Of a stretch of 64,000 nucleotides of DNA, positions 1 to 11,598 are shown piece by piece. The number at the start of each line of letters is the position of its first letter. The first letter of the stretch is position 1. The translations under genes were made by a program, and so were the position numbers. Below the pieces are notes generated by a model. That model worked only from the letters and a program-made list of their open reading frames with translations, searched no databases and was not told where the DNA came from. Location of the stretch: NCBI GenBank assembly GCA_021029095.1, contig JAJOHG010000030.1, forward strand, positions 186,001-250,000, given 5' to 3'. The DNA comes from Phellopilus nigrolimitatus (taxonomy: Eukaryota; Basidiomycota; Agaricomycetes; Hymenochaetales; Hymenochaetaceae).

Positions 1-573
1 GCTACCAGTGCAGGGACCATAACCTTCTGTAAAACTGGAGTCGCGGCAAACTGCAAGAGCCGATATTTGGCCAAGACTATGTAATGAAGTATAATGAGTT
101 AGGTGTAAACATGAACATAGAGCACTGGTACTTGGATCTCCTCGGGTAGTCCGGTGTGCTCCCAAAGATTGTACTCCCCTTCTATGTTCCAGAGACCAAA
201 AGTTATTATAGGTGCTATGAATATCTAGGAGTGCTTCCACCGTTTGGTTTCAGACGTAATAGTCTCGATCAATCCATTGTGGCTCGCAAGTGGCTCTGAC
301 GGGGTCACTCGCCTTCCATAAAAGAACATATCAGAGTCATGTAAAAAATGCAGGAGGTAAAGTGTACAAGGTAGGATCGCGGTTGGTTAATACGATACAA
401 ATACATACGTGGTATATACAGAAATCATCAAGAAATTCAACGTGAGAGGTGAAAAATGTACATGTGCAGTAAAACTGTGAGGAAGTCGTGATAAGCTTCA
501 ATGCTGGATATTGCTTACTATCAGCTATAGAAGTTTAGAAAGGACAGGGACCGAAGCGCTCACTGAATGAGAT
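1..573. other. Intergenic, no gene seen
   Basis: No reading frame with recognisable protein content is visible on either strand. The stretch is relatively AT-rich and lies downstream of the stop of the Sgf73 gene, so its right part probably holds that gene's 3' untranslated region. No repeat or RNA gene was recognised. Confidence 0.5.
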
Positions 574-1699
574 TTACGAGGGTACCCTTGCAGGAACACC
601 ACCGGACATCATTACTCTTGGCATGAGTGCGTTCGCGAGCAAATCCTTGCAATTTCGTAACCTCTCCCTTCGAGCGACGAACCAGGTCCCAGTATCGCAA
701 GGTATGGCAAGCGGCACACCAATCACACCCGCCGATTGAGCGCTGCGCACCGCTTTTACCATCGAATCGAGTTCTGCCTCCGAGTCCACGTCGTCCATAT
801 TCTCATCCTCCGCCTCGTCCTGAGCCGCACTTCCTCCCCTCGCCCCGGTAGCGGCGGACTTCTTGCCTTTCTTCACTGTCCCACCAGAAGCCTGTTTCGC
901 TGCAGCTGCAGCTGCAGCGGCCTCACCCGCTAGTCTCTTTTTCTCGGCCTTCTCCTTCTCCTTCTTCTCCTTGCGCTCGGCCTTCGTCTGGCGTTTGACA
1001 GGTTCAACATAGTTCGGATTGCGCTCCTTGTTGAACTCGTTCAGGAGGTCGTCGTACAGCTTCGAGCGGCCCTGGACTGCACGCTTTGCACCCATCGAGT
1101 GGGATTTGCATGTTAAAGCGCGAGAACACGGCAGGTTCTTGTCATTGATGACACCGCACTGCCTGTCGAGGTCGATGGGTCCCTTCAACCGACCCTTCGT
1201 AATCTTCGTTGCTGGCTTTTTCTTCTTAGTCGGACTCTCATCCTCCAGACCTTCCTCTTCATCCGCCTTACGCTTCTTTCCTTTCTTAGTGTCTGATCTT
1301 AGTTTAGTACAGAATTGCGCAAGATATGTTTAGTGGCTAACCATCGGCTTTCACACCCTTCTTGCCACCGCTACGAATGGTCCTGCACCTCTCTGTCGGT
1401 CCAAGCACACGCGTCAAAATGGTTTATATGAGTACAAATGTTCATGCGGACTTACCTATGTGCTCAACAATAACGTTCTTCAGCACCGGCTTGTCGCATT
1501 CCTTGCACACGACAATGCCGAATTCGGGCCTCAAGGGCTCCGCGCCGAAGATCTTCATGTGTTTCGCGTCTAGCCATTGTGTCGGGGGCGACGAAGGAGG
1601 TTCGGAGGGAGAAGACACGGACGGGGATGTCGGTAGATTGTCCCACGAGAAAGCGGCGCGGGGAGAGGACGCGTTCGTTGGCTTCAGCTTCAAGCTCAT
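574..1699 (-). CDS. SGF73: SAGA-associated factor Sgf73 / ataxin-7-type protein (SCA7 domain)
   Basis: Three exons on the minus strand: 1699-1456, 1392-1342 and 1292-574, with introns of 63 and 49 nt that have GT..AG ends. The N-terminal part carries a C2HC zinc-finger pattern (CKEC, then HIERC, completed by splicing). The last exon opens with a Lys-rich stretch, then the SCA7 zinc-binding block ([11 protein letters not shown].., [11 protein letters not shown]), followed by a Lys/Glu-rich region and an alanine run. This order is diagnostic of Sgf73/ataxin-7, which anchors the Ubp8 H2B deubiquitinase module to the SAGA coactivator in the nucleus. The start was chosen at MSLKL because upstream sequence in frame is not protein-like. 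Family assignment is firm; the role is inferred from yeast. Confidence 0.9.
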
Positions 1700-2098
1700 C
1701 GTGGTCGTAAAGAAGGATACGGTTGCCAAAACAGGACACGTGATGATTGTCTTCGAACGTGTCTCGGTTTGACTTTGTCCCTGCGTCCACAATTCAATTG
1801 GACCTACCTGAAAAAAAGAAGTGCTCTTCTGAACGCACGCAAAATGGTGTATGAATTATCTGTATTTTTTTTTTTGAATTTGAGACAGGATGGAAACTCG
1901 CTTTATTGGTGTTCCCGCGAAAGCACAAGGCTTGTGGTGCTTATCTTTCATAGAAGCTGATCAAGCGCCGCAGTCGCACCGTCACGCTGAAACATTCCCT
2001 CGACTTTGGTTTACCTCTGTCCACATTGTATCTATCCGCGAGCAGCTGGCACTTGTCACTCGCCTACGATAGCATATACTTCGCCTGCCTCCTTCAAA
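1700..2098. promoter_or_regulatory. Divergent intergenic region between SGF73 and the TPT transporter
   Basis: About 400 bp separate two divergently oriented start codons, so both promoters must lie here. There is a homopolymer T run near 1866-1876. No clear TATA box or other named element was identified. Confidence 0.4.
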
Positions 2099-3921
2099 AT
2101 GGACGACTCGTCGAGTCCGACGAGGCACAGGCCTTCTTTGCATGAGCGCGTGGATCATAATCGCGGCAACGGTCTCACCGAGAATGTATGGACGCAAAAC
2201 GGCAATGGGCATGCTCAGCAGAGGAATGGCGGATGGGGCATCTTTGAAGACAAGAAGAGGTTCGGATCGAGCTGGCTGGCCGGCTTTGGCTCGTGCGCAG
2301 ACGAGAACGACTTCTCACGCACATCAAAACCGTCGTCGCTGTGGCAGAAGTTACAGCTTTTCGAAGCACCTCAACGACGCGGACTTACTTCGCCTAATGC
2401 ACCTCCCTCGATGCTCAAGTTCTGCTTGCTCTGCGCAGTATGGTACGCGACGTCGGCGATGTCCTCCAACACCGGCAAGGCTATCCTCAATCAGTTTAGA
2501 TATCCTGTCACCTTGACTTTCGTCCAGTTCGGCTTCGTCGCAGGGTATTGCCTGCTTTTCACTAGTCCGATTGTGCGTTTCTCTAGGCTGCGCAGACCGA
2601 CGCGCGCCATCCTACAAAGCACAGTACCTATGGGTGTTTTCCAAGTAGGTGGGCATATGTTCTCGAGTATGGCCATTTCGCGTATCCCGGTCAGCACGGT
2701 CCATACCATAAAGGTAGGCTTGATCAATTTATTCCGTTCGGCCTTTCTTCTGACACGCAATGATTTAAGGCGCTTTCGCCCTTATTCACTGTCGTTGCTT
2801 ATGCGATGCTTTTTGGCGTCAAGTACTCGTTGAAGACGTATATATCGCTTTTGCCTCTGACTCTCGGCGTCATGCTCGTGTGTTCTTTCGACGTGTCGGC
2901 TTCTAATGCACTAGGGTTACTCTGCGCGTTTGCCTCTGCCGTTGTTTTCGTTTCTTCGAATATCTTCTTCAAGAAGGTCATGCCTTCAACACAGTCGGGA
3001 GCATCGCTAGGATCCTCACATAAATTGGACAAGCTTAACTTATTATTTTATTCGTCCAGCATGGCGTTCCTGCTCATGATCCCCATGTGGCTGTACTATG
3101 ATCTCCCCGCTCTCACGGCGAGTTCGGAACACGTGTCGCATCCGACTCAGGGACACGCCTCTCCTCATAGTGTTGCGTATAATTTCATCCTCAACGGAAC
3201 CGTACATTTCGCACAGAACATCATCGCTTTCGTGATTTTGTCCTCCACGTCGCCGGTAACATACTCCATTGCATCACTTTTCAAGCGTGTTGCTGTCATT
3301 TGCATCGCCATTGTGTGGTTCAGCCAGTCTGTGCACCCGGTGCAGGGCTTTGGCATCTGTATGACATTCGCTGGCCTCTGGATGTACAACAACGCCAAGG
3401 GCGATGTCGAGAAGGGCGAGAACAAAATTCGCCGCATTGAGGCTGCTCGAGAGATGATCCTGCCTAGCACCAGAGCGGAGCATCACATGATGCATTCGGA
3501 CAGTTCACCTGCGCTGTCCGAGAGCGAAGATCCCATCTCGGTCTCCTCTGCTATCGAGCGCGCAGTATATGCACCACCGACGTCGGCGCACGATCATGCA
3601 CACTCTACCCCCATACCAGCACCTCCGCACTTGCACTTAGACTCGCATACCCATCATAACCCAAATCTTCACATCAAGATTGCACCGCCTATGCTGTCCG
3701 CGCCTCTCCCTCTTCGGAATGTAGGGTCTCCAACCGATTCGTATCCGTCTCCCCCGCTCTCAAGCGAATCGCCTCCGCCGAGCTCAATGCCACTCGCATC
3801 TCCTCCTGTCGGAAAGTCGCGATCACGTCGGCGGGGGACGATCTCCCACTCGCATGGGCGTACGGTCTCCCTCGACCTCGAGGCGGTGAGAATGCAGAAT
3901 CCCATCCTTGTGAAGGCTTGA
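2099..3921 (+). CDS. Triose-phosphate-transporter family membrane protein (Sly41-like)
   Basis: Two exons are joined by an intron of roughly 57 nt near 2714-2770, which begins GTAGGC and ends in AG. A hydrophilic N-terminus of about 90 residues is followed by some 8-10 hydrophobic segments typical of the TPT/EamA drug-metabolite transporter fold. Recognisable blocks are the first membrane block (WYATSAMSSNTGKAIL), the VAYAMLFGVKYS repeat and the SPVTYSIASLFKRVAVI block, which is characteristic of TPT proteins. A long Ser/Pro/His-rich cytosolic tail follows. The size and long termini resemble yeast Sly41, an ER/Golgi-linked member, rather than short nucleotide-sugar carriers. Substrate cannot be read from the sequence. 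Confidence 0.85.
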
Positions 3922-4365
3922 TTGCCAAAATCGGAACGGGACATATTATCTATACATGTTATATGAATTGGACGATACGATGGACATCGTACAGCAGCTA
4001 ATTAGACTCTGAACGTTACTGTGTTTACTATCTAGGTCGGATTTTGACGGCTACCCATCTCATTCTTTTGCCTCCGAACTCCCTGGACCTAATTGCCTAG
4101 CTTGTTCATAGAACTTATTATAGATATCGACATGATAGATATTCGACCTTCTTGTTTCGCTCCTTTTTACAACACATAGAAATATACCTTGAATTCTCTC
4201 GCTCTGCTTTCTGAGCTGGTTATATGCAGGCGTGGGAATCGCGCTCCCGACGCGCGCCTTTACTGATTTCACGCAGCCTCTTCTTACTTCTCGTCACGAA
4301 CATCCAATTTCTTCTCATTTCCGAGCTCATCGTTGTTGCTGCCATTGTAGGTGCAGGTAGCGAGG
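3922..4365. other. Intergenic between transporter and unknown Ser-rich gene
   Basis: Tandem-oriented spacing of about 440 bp. It should contain the transporter's 3' end and the promoter of the next gene. No conserved element was recognised. Confidence 0.4.
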
Positions 4366-6351
4366 ATGTCATCTCGCCGCCCTCCTCTTGCTGTCTACTC
4401 GGCCAGACGACGTCAGCGCTCCTTTTCAAATCCGCATACGAGGCCAGTTCCGTCGTCGTCGCCCTTAAAGCAACTGGGCGAACAAGACGCAGACCTTTCT
4501 GTCGAGGAAATGTCGCGCCGTATGATGAAGCGATCGCGCAGCAGCCTGAAGCGTTCGCACTCCGGACCCGATTCTGCGAAGGCCGCCAGCGTCGGCACTT
4601 CTCCCGTCGATCCTCGGGATCCACACGAGGAGGCGCGCCCAATAAAAAAGCCCCGGATGAGCACGCGCACGCCGCTCAAAACGATCGTGGAGCCAGGCCA
4701 CAATAACCAGGACATGCTCGTCGACGAGGGTACGGTCGACATGGATCTGACGAGCACGGTTGCGCAGCTCAAGACGCCCGTTCCGCGCGAGGATGCTGCC
4801 CAAGCTAAGCAAGACGAAGCAGCTGGGAACGAAGAATCCGACTTCCTTTCCCCGCTTCCAACCTCTCACTCTGCTAAACGTGTTCTTGCTCATCGCCCCA
4901 GCTCTAACTTTAAAGAAAACAAATCACAAAAGCCTGCTGCTGTCGGAGCTAATATGCCCATGTCCCCGGCTCCCAACGATCTTGCCTCGCCCTTCCACAG
5001 TCGTCCTGTCTCGCCAAACTCGAATCGTTCCGCCAAAAAGAATCACAACAAGAAGCTTAACCGCACGCGCTCCGTCGGTACCGACCTTCGCCGCCGAGCA
5101 ACTATGCGTTCCTTCTCCCGAGCTGTCTCTCCTACGTCTGATGTCTCTAGTCCTGCTATTCATCGTCATCCCTCTCTCCCTAACTCTCATACTAGCCAAA
5201 AGAAAGAGAATCAAGATTGGTTCGTCCCCGCACAGCTCAAGCAAGCAGCCGGTCATAAATCGCATACCAAACATCCAGAACCATCCGTCCCCTTCGTTCG
5301 AGAAAGTTCATTTTTCAATGCTGTACCTGATGCCTGCTCTACACCCGTGCCTAAAAACCGGACGTCCGTACTAAATGCTCCACCTCCGACACCTGGTCCT
5401 GCGAGAAATATCGATGCTACCCCTCGACTTCCTCTTTCGCTACGTAATATTGTTAGTCTAGTCTAGTCTGTCGAACAGTCCGGACGCGCCAATGATCGAC
5501 GATCCGACTCCTCGAGCACAAGCCGGTTCAGGAGGGCGTCACACAAGCCTTCCTGCAGTGCTGACGACTCACTCTTCCGGATTCAATAATTTCATCAACC
5601 AAGCCCTTTGACAGCATTTCGCAAGCCCCCATTCCGTCCACCGCTCAGCAGAAAACGCGTCGACGCATGACAGTTCATCTAGTCTCAGGACAGTATTTTC
5701 TCATCTGATCTCGATTTCTCCGCGTCTGTGACGGTCAAGCAAACTGTTCAGACAGGCTTGCCTGCAGTCGGACAAATCGGACAAATCGAACGACTCGGAG
5801 ATCCCAGCAGAGTCTCTAACATTAGCCCCTCCCTCGTCACCCGCTGCAGCACCTATCTTATCACCCTCGAGCTCCGACGGAGACGAGTTACGGGATATGT
5901 TCTCTATTCTCGGGCTCGATGGTTTGTTTCTTATTGCCTTACATGTCTTCCTAATACTCATGTCAGGGTAGAAGACGACCAGCACTTCGCAGGTCTGTTC
6001 GTGGCGTCCGATATTTCAGGTTCATCTGAATCCGCATCCATAGTCATCAAAGCCAAGAAACTGAAGGGCACGAAGACGTCGGCGCGCACGCGCGGCGCGA
6101 AGCAGGCTGTCACAGGCCACAAACGCCAGGTCGCAAGCGCGGCGGGAGCTCGCAAGCGTGGCGCCGGGACCCTTCCTTCCTCTTCTTCCAACATCGCAAA
6201 TAAAATAAATCAGAAACCGAAATATCAAAGGCCAACGCTCAAAATGAAAATTCTCGACCAGCCCATCCAAATCTCCTCGACCTCGGATGACGAACTTGAC
6301 TTCCTGACTTCTCATGGGACTCCGCTTATCGGCTCGCCTTCTCATCATTGA
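4366..6351 (+). CDS. Unknown Ser/Pro/Arg-rich protein with disrupted reading frame
   Basis: The first open stretch, from MSSRRPPLAV to about 5450, encodes a low-complexity basic protein with many SP/TP and RxxS sites, suggesting a nuclear phosphoprotein. From 5450 to 5760 protein-like sequence continues only by switching frame several times. A good frame (SDKSDKSNDSE..) then resumes and is spliced across an intron near 5922-5967 to a Lys-rich C-terminal exon ending in GTPLIGSPSHH at 6351. A threefold AGTCT repeat sits at the first break. I do not recognise the family. Either extra unrecognised introns, assembly indels or decay explain the breaks. The start is the second in-frame ATG; the first, 15 nt upstream, is equally possible. 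Confidence 0.55.
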
Positions 6352-6944
6352 CGGACCGCACTTCTTTCCCTTCACATTGCTGCTGCTCTTCATTGACTGC
6401 TCTCCACTCTGCCTGTTGTGTCTGATCTGCCTTCCTCATGGACATGTTTCTCGGTGCTTTTGTACAATGGCTGGAACTGTATTTGATGACTCTTTCGCAA
6501 TCCGCAATTGCCTCTTGTAGCCTCACCCCTGTTTTCTGTTGACGCAAAGACTGTTGAACCCAAAAGACAAAGGATGTACCGACTTATCGCATATTATGCT
6601 CTACCTATGTATAAAGTGGAGATAGCATAAGCATTATAATCAGTTATTTGGAACCAATACTTTCTTAGAAGTCAACTAACATCCACCAGTCGTTTCTGAA
6701 GGACTCGGTTGCTGCTTGAGTCTAGTTACCGTCCGAGCTCGAGGCGACTCAAGTCTCGCGTCCGGCTGCGTGAACCGTCCTCTGGGAACTCTACACCAGC
6801 AGAAGGTGCTTGATTAACACGCAAAATCATTCGTCGACTTTAGCGTTGTTCACCCGCAGGGGCGTTCGGCTCGAGTGAAGAATTTCCATCCTCCTGATAA
6901 TGCATTTCCCAATAGAAACGAACTAGTAGAGGACAAGGAGCGGA
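6352..6944. other. Intergenic between convergent genes
   Basis: About 590 bp between the end of the unknown plus-strand gene and the end of the minus-strand acetyltransferase gene. It presumably contains both 3' untranslated regions. Nothing else was recognised. Confidence 0.4.
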
Positions 6945-8579
6945 CTAACAGCGCAGGCGCAGTCTAAATGCATTCTTGCTGGCGCGAGACTGACGGTCCA
7001 GGTAATCTTCATAGAATCCGACGATGAATTCTTCCGCCTTGAAGCCAAAGCGGTTGTACAGCAGCTGCATGAAACCAAGTGAGTACTTTTTTAAGGCAGT
7101 GAGACGGGACATGATGTACCATAGCTGGGTTGTTCGCCGAAACGTGGAGGAGGATGTCTCTCCCCGGGTTGCGCGTGATGAGAGTGTGAAGCATCTTCCT
7201 GCAGGAGGAATAAGAAAGAATGAGAAGATGATTTTCTGCACGCAATCAACCGTACGTTGCGATCTGCGAGCTTTCCCAGCCTGCCCGGACAGCCAGGTAC
7301 GTGATGTAAGTCTCTTGAGGCGAGCTCAGGAGCGCTACGCCGACGACGAGGCGTCGGTACGTTGCGACAACCGTGCACTGCTCAGGGGAGTACTGGAGGG
7401 AGTCGCTGACTGAGACAGTAAAGCAAAAAATCAGGATCGCATTATACATAAGTTTTATAGATATCCTGACCATCGACCCCAGGCCAAAATGTCCGAGAAA
7501 GAAGGTCGTGCACTTGTTGGAGATGCGACGGGTGGAGCGCCTGGTAGTCAATAGGCGCGGACGGTCTGCTGGCCTGCTCCCTCTCCGGGCTACACTTTCG
7601 GTAAACCTTCTGTCAGGCGTTGACTATCTGAAACGAGCAGCTTACTGAGCGAGCGCGTGGTGCTCGTGTATGTCGTCCATCAGGTCCATCCACGGCGCCT
7701 GCGCCTCCCAGTCCCGGTGCAGGTACCCGCCGTGCGGCTGCGAGCTGTGTCCGTGTACGCGAGCCGCCAGCGAGCTCGCGTACGGCGTGGTGCGGATGGA
7801 CAGCAGCGCGTCGAGGACGGCCTTATCCGGGGGCGGGTTTAGTGCGCGGGGGGTCGGGCGCGCTTAGCGTTGCGGGGACAGTCGGGGTTAGGCGCGGCGC
7901 GGCGAGCGAGCGCTCGCGTCTGTGCTGCAATGCCGTTAGCCGATGCTACGACCTCTGTCGCGATTACCTAACACACACATTGTCCAGTTTGAGCTTCCGT
8001 ATCAGAAGGTTGCGGTGCATTGGACAGATATTTTCTGAGCTGCCTGCCTGCTCCAGCAGCTGCGGCAGCAGGCTGCCTGCCTCCGACACCGTAAGAGGGA
8101 CGCAGTTTCTGGCCCTAAGTATGCAACGAAACCTAGTCAATCAAGCGATTAAAGAAAGCCAACGCGTTCATGCACACCAGCTGATTGACCTCCGCCGTTC
8201 CCCTGAGATACGTCTCCCTCGCCTCGAGCAGGGCGGCCAGCGACTCCTGTATGACCTCCTCGAAGCTCTGCGGGCCCAGCTGCGCCTCCAGTGCAGACAA
8301 CGGCGTCCACAGCTCCGCCTGGGATTCTGCGTCGATGGAAGCAGCGGACCCGTCGCGCCGTCCTCTTTTACCGGTCTGCACATCGTATCCGCTGTTCCCC
8401 TTCCTGCGCTTCGCCTTGCGGGCAGTTTGTGTTGTCGTATTCCTTCTCTATCATGGGTGGTTAGAAAGGACGTGAGGTGGAAAACGCAATGCGTTGCGCA
8501 CCTTTCTCGGGGACTCTAGATATTCGTCTTCATCGTCAGAACTCGTCGAATATATCTCTGAGGGCTTTCGTTTAGCCAT
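6945..8579 (-). CDS. KAT14/CSRP2BP-like GNAT acetyltransferase
   Basis: This is a multi-exon minus-strand gene. Exon 1 starts MAKRKPSEIYS with an acidic Ser/Asp stretch, followed by a Lys/Arg-rich exon, a helical exon (LWTPLSALEAQLGPQSFEEV) and a middle exon near 7660-7850 that ends in DDIHEHHALAQ. The C-terminal exons form a GNAT fold: ETYITYLAVRAGWESSQIATY, then LHVSANNPAMLLYNRFGF and FYEDYL, ending in FRLRLRC. Order, spacing and the basic C-terminal end closely match metazoan KAT14 (CSRP2BP), a subunit of the Ada2a/ATAC acetyltransferase complex. The acetyl-CoA loop corresponds to the RAGWESSQIAT segment. Exact intron borders in the middle were not all resolved. A more general N-acetyltransferase is the alternative. 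Confidence 0.75.
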
Positions 8580-9081
8580 GAGATAGGTTTGGCTTCAGAA
8601 ATTCTGTTAGGCAGCGGCGTCGATCATGGTGTGTTCAAATACTTTTTCCTTCGCGGATCATATGTCCGTAAGCTATTTCATGAGTAAAACCGATCGCGAT
8701 GTTAGGCAGCAATGATTACATCGTTTCATTATGCGTATGCGGGGATTGTCTACGGCTAGTGAACTATTTCTAGCGATAAATTACAAATAAGTTTGACAGA
8801 CAACACTGGTGAGTACGTGCGAAGAAAGTAGAGTACGGAAATAAAAGCAGAGAATATGCACGTGGTTCGGACAACATCAGCAGAATAATGATACGTAGAG
8901 CATGTCAGAGCGGATATCGGAGTTGACAGACGGTCTTTTGCGAAATGTAAAGTCGACAGAGATCCAGCGGGAACAGTAGCAAAGAGAGCGAGTATTGCGT
9001 GGAGACAGAGTTGAGTGAAGAAAGCAGTCGTCCGATAAAGAGAGAAAGAGAAAGCGGCCCCCGAAGCCGAGCGCAGAGCCC
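8580..9081. other. Intergenic, promoter side of the KAT14-like gene
   Basis: About 500 AT-richer bases lie between two minus-strand genes. They hold the 3' end of the upstream leucine-rich gene and the promoter of the acetyltransferase gene. No TATA-like site or repeat stands out. Confidence 0.4.
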
Positions 9082-10163
9082 TCACCACGGCTTGCGGCGC
9101 ACCTTGATCTTCCCGTCCTTCCTGCACACCCAGATGTTCGTGCGGCGGGTCTTCATCTCCTGGTGCTGGCGCCCGAAGAACGAGCCCCACGAGAGCGTGC
9201 GCAGCGCGCGGAGCGTCTGCGCGAGCACGAGGCCCGCCTGCAGCTCCGCGAGGCGCACGCCGCGCGCGTGCTGCTCGAAGCACGGGATGCACCACTCGGG
9301 CCCGAATGGCTTCCCGGCGCCCTCGTCCGCGTCCTCGGACAGCGCGTGCGCGACGTGCTCGTAGAAGAGGTCCTCCTGCGAGAGGAAGAAGCCGAGGTGC
9401 AGGTGCTCGAGCTTGACGAGCGGGTGGAGGACGTCCTTGAGTGTCATCTAGCAAAACCAGAGGATCGAGAAAGAAGATACGGGTGAGGACGCAGGACAAG
9501 AGCGCGGCGGCGTGAGTATATGCGCGCATGCCTCACCGTCATCTCCTGCACGCTCCCGAACACGTCGGGGATCGGGGAGTGCCACACGCAGCTCGCGCTC
9601 TCCTCGAAGCACGACCAGCAGCACGCGGTGTCGAGGCGCTCCGTGCAGCTCAGCTCGAGGCTGCGCAGCGCACGGAACTTCTGCGCGACCGCGCAGAGCA
9701 CGCGCACGCTGATGTCCGGGAGGTCCGTGAGGCTGAGCTCGGCGACCGTCGCGGGGAGCGCGTCGAGGAGCGGGATGACGGTGCGGTGCAGGTTGGCGAT
9801 GGTCTGTGTTATGAAGGTGACGTGCACGGTGCGAAGGAGCCGGAAGGACTGCAGGTTGATTGCGGCGGGGACGGCGAATGCTTGGGCCGCGCCGCTCAGG
9901 GACCTGATGCGCATACAGCCAGTTACAAATGAACGATACACGAGCAAGAGGCTATGTAGGTACATACCTTACCCATCTAGCGAGATCACTAAACTTTGGA
10001 ATCCCATTCGACCAGCGTTTTGGAGAGCATATACGCAGGTGCGCACACGCGCAGCGAAGAGCGATTTGACGGAAAGCATACGAAGCGGAGGCGAAGCCAG
10101 AGATAGAGGAAAAGCAGCGGTCGGAATTGAATGCATAGAATACAACATTTTCGAGAATTTCAG
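9082..10163 (-). CDS. F-box/LRR-type protein, N-terminus not located
   Basis: Three minus-strand exons form a leucine-rich protein: one ending near 9974 (QNAGRMGFQSLVISLDG), one near 9530-9905 (SLSGAAQAFAVP.. to FGSVQEM) and one near 9445-9082 (MTLKDVLHPLVKLEHLHLGF to KVRRKPW). The repeated L-x-x-L spacing and Trp/Cys-containing C-terminal part resemble the large agaricomycete F-box/LRR expansions, whose members select substrates for SCF ubiquitin ligases. No F-box is visible in what remains: either an upstream exon was missed or the gene is truncated. The start given is tentative. The ACGCGT palindrome array lies about 250-320 bp upstream. Confidence 0.5.
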
Positions 10164-10403
10164 TAGGAAGAATACAGTTCTGTTGTACGATGGCGGTAAG
10201 TCATTAGCAATACTAGGAAGGGCAGGCCGAGAAGAGGCACGCACAGTGTACACGGTCGAAACCTTCAGCGGACGGGGACTAATGACATATTTTGGAGAAT
10301 TAACAGATGAGCGACGTGAAAGAGAAAGAGTGGTTGAAGTTGGGACAGGCATAATTAATACATGGGAGAGGGAAAGGAGGAATGCAGTGTTGGGACTTGC
10401 GGA

Positions 10404-10481
10404 GACGCGTATTGAGACGCGTCTCAATACGCGTCGACGCGTTTTTTTCACACGGTTCTGAGTTTCAAGTTTTCGACGCGT
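10404..10481. promoter_or_regulatory. ACGCGT (MCB-like) array with 32-bp perfect palindrome
   Basis: A 32-bp perfect inverted repeat occupies 10404-10435, centred on an ACGCGT hexamer. Five ACGCGT copies occur at 10405, 10417, 10429, 10437 and 10476; the first three are spaced exactly 12 bp apart. ACGCGT is the MluI cell-cycle box bound by the Mbp1/Swi6-type factor MBF, known from yeasts. The array lies in the gap between two minus-strand genes, upstream of the leucine-rich gene. Function is inferred only from motif identity. Confidence 0.6.
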
Positions 10482-10622
10482 CCCGTCTAGAAAATCATAT
10501 GATTCTTGGACATCGCTCAACAAGAAGCAATTATTTTACAGCGGCGATAGTAGAGTTAGACCAAGCTGACGTAAAACAAAGAGAGAGAGAAAAGAAAGAA
10601 AAAGTCCAGCGCGACAAGCCCC

Positions 10623-11598
10623 TCAGGTCTCCTCACCTGCTCCATGCACCGTAATGTCCAACAACCGCGCAATCCGGGCAAACAGCGATCCCGCAGCCTG
10701 CGGCATCGTTTCTCCGTCCCTCGGAACATTGAGCAGTAGCATGACAGCAATGAACACGGCCATGAAGCGCAGCATTCCGTTCGACGAGTCCGCCCATGTT
10801 TCCTTCACACATTCAGCTGGAGTCGGGGGCGCGACGAGAACATCTGGGATTTCGTCGGGGTGCACGAGGGTTTCGGTTGGAGACAGCCCAGGCGTACACG
10901 ACGCGGACGCGTCCTCAATAGGGACGCTGAGCAATTGCGGCTCAGCGAGCCACTCCTCCGCGCGTGTGAACATCTCTCTGTCCGGGAAGACTTCGACAAT
11001 GTCCGCCGCGAAGCCCTCGATCTTCAGCGTATAGCGACGCCATAGTTTATTGCTCTTCTCGCTGTCGCCGACGAGCCCTACGTCGAGCAGCTCGAACGCG
11101 GGCACGACGCCCATCTTGCGGAATATCTGCCCGATCGCGTAGCCTTCCTGCAGGAACAGCTTCGCGCAGCGCGCGTTCGTGATCGTCACGGCGCTTGTCG
11201 CGACGCAGACCGACCGGCCGGCACATACGAGATGCACCTGGCGTTTTTGCGTCGGTCGGCTTCGTCGGCGACGGCGCGAGCGCCCCTGAAGACGAGGTAC
11301 GGCGTGGTCTGGGCGAAGACGGAGGTGATGGTGATAGGGCGGGCGAAAAACGCACTACGTGGTGAACTGCCGTGAGCGTGCGGGAGGCGCTACGAGCAAA
11401 AACGCGCCTGACCTCAGTATTCGTTGTAAGTTGCCACGCGTGGAGAGCACGATCCTCTCCAGCGGGGTTACGCGCTTAGGCCAAGGATACTGGGTACATT
11501 ACACGTCGTCAGCACATTACCTTCGTACGCCCGACTCAACGACCGGCACTGACCTCCACACTCGTTAGACTAGCGTCGTACGAGTCGACGAAAGACAT
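10623..11598 (-). CDS. Unknown conserved protein with C-terminal membrane anchor
   Basis: Three exons can be joined: MSFVDSYDASLTSVE at 11598, a middle exon (YPWPKRVTPLERIVLSTRGN) and a long final exon entered near 11350 (FFARPITITSVFAQTTPYLV). The final exon continues through a compact, probably globular segment (RQVHLVCAGRSVC.. FLQEGYAIGQIFR.. PAFELLDVGLV) and a variable acidic linker. A single C-terminal hydrophobic helix near 10700-10750 (MLRFMAVFIAVMLLLNV) suggests tail anchoring, with most of the protein in the cytosol. Splice ends are GT..AG. I recognise no named family; a small-molecule-lyase-like fold is only a guess. The start fits because a short signal-less exon splices cleanly in frame. 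Confidence 0.65.
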
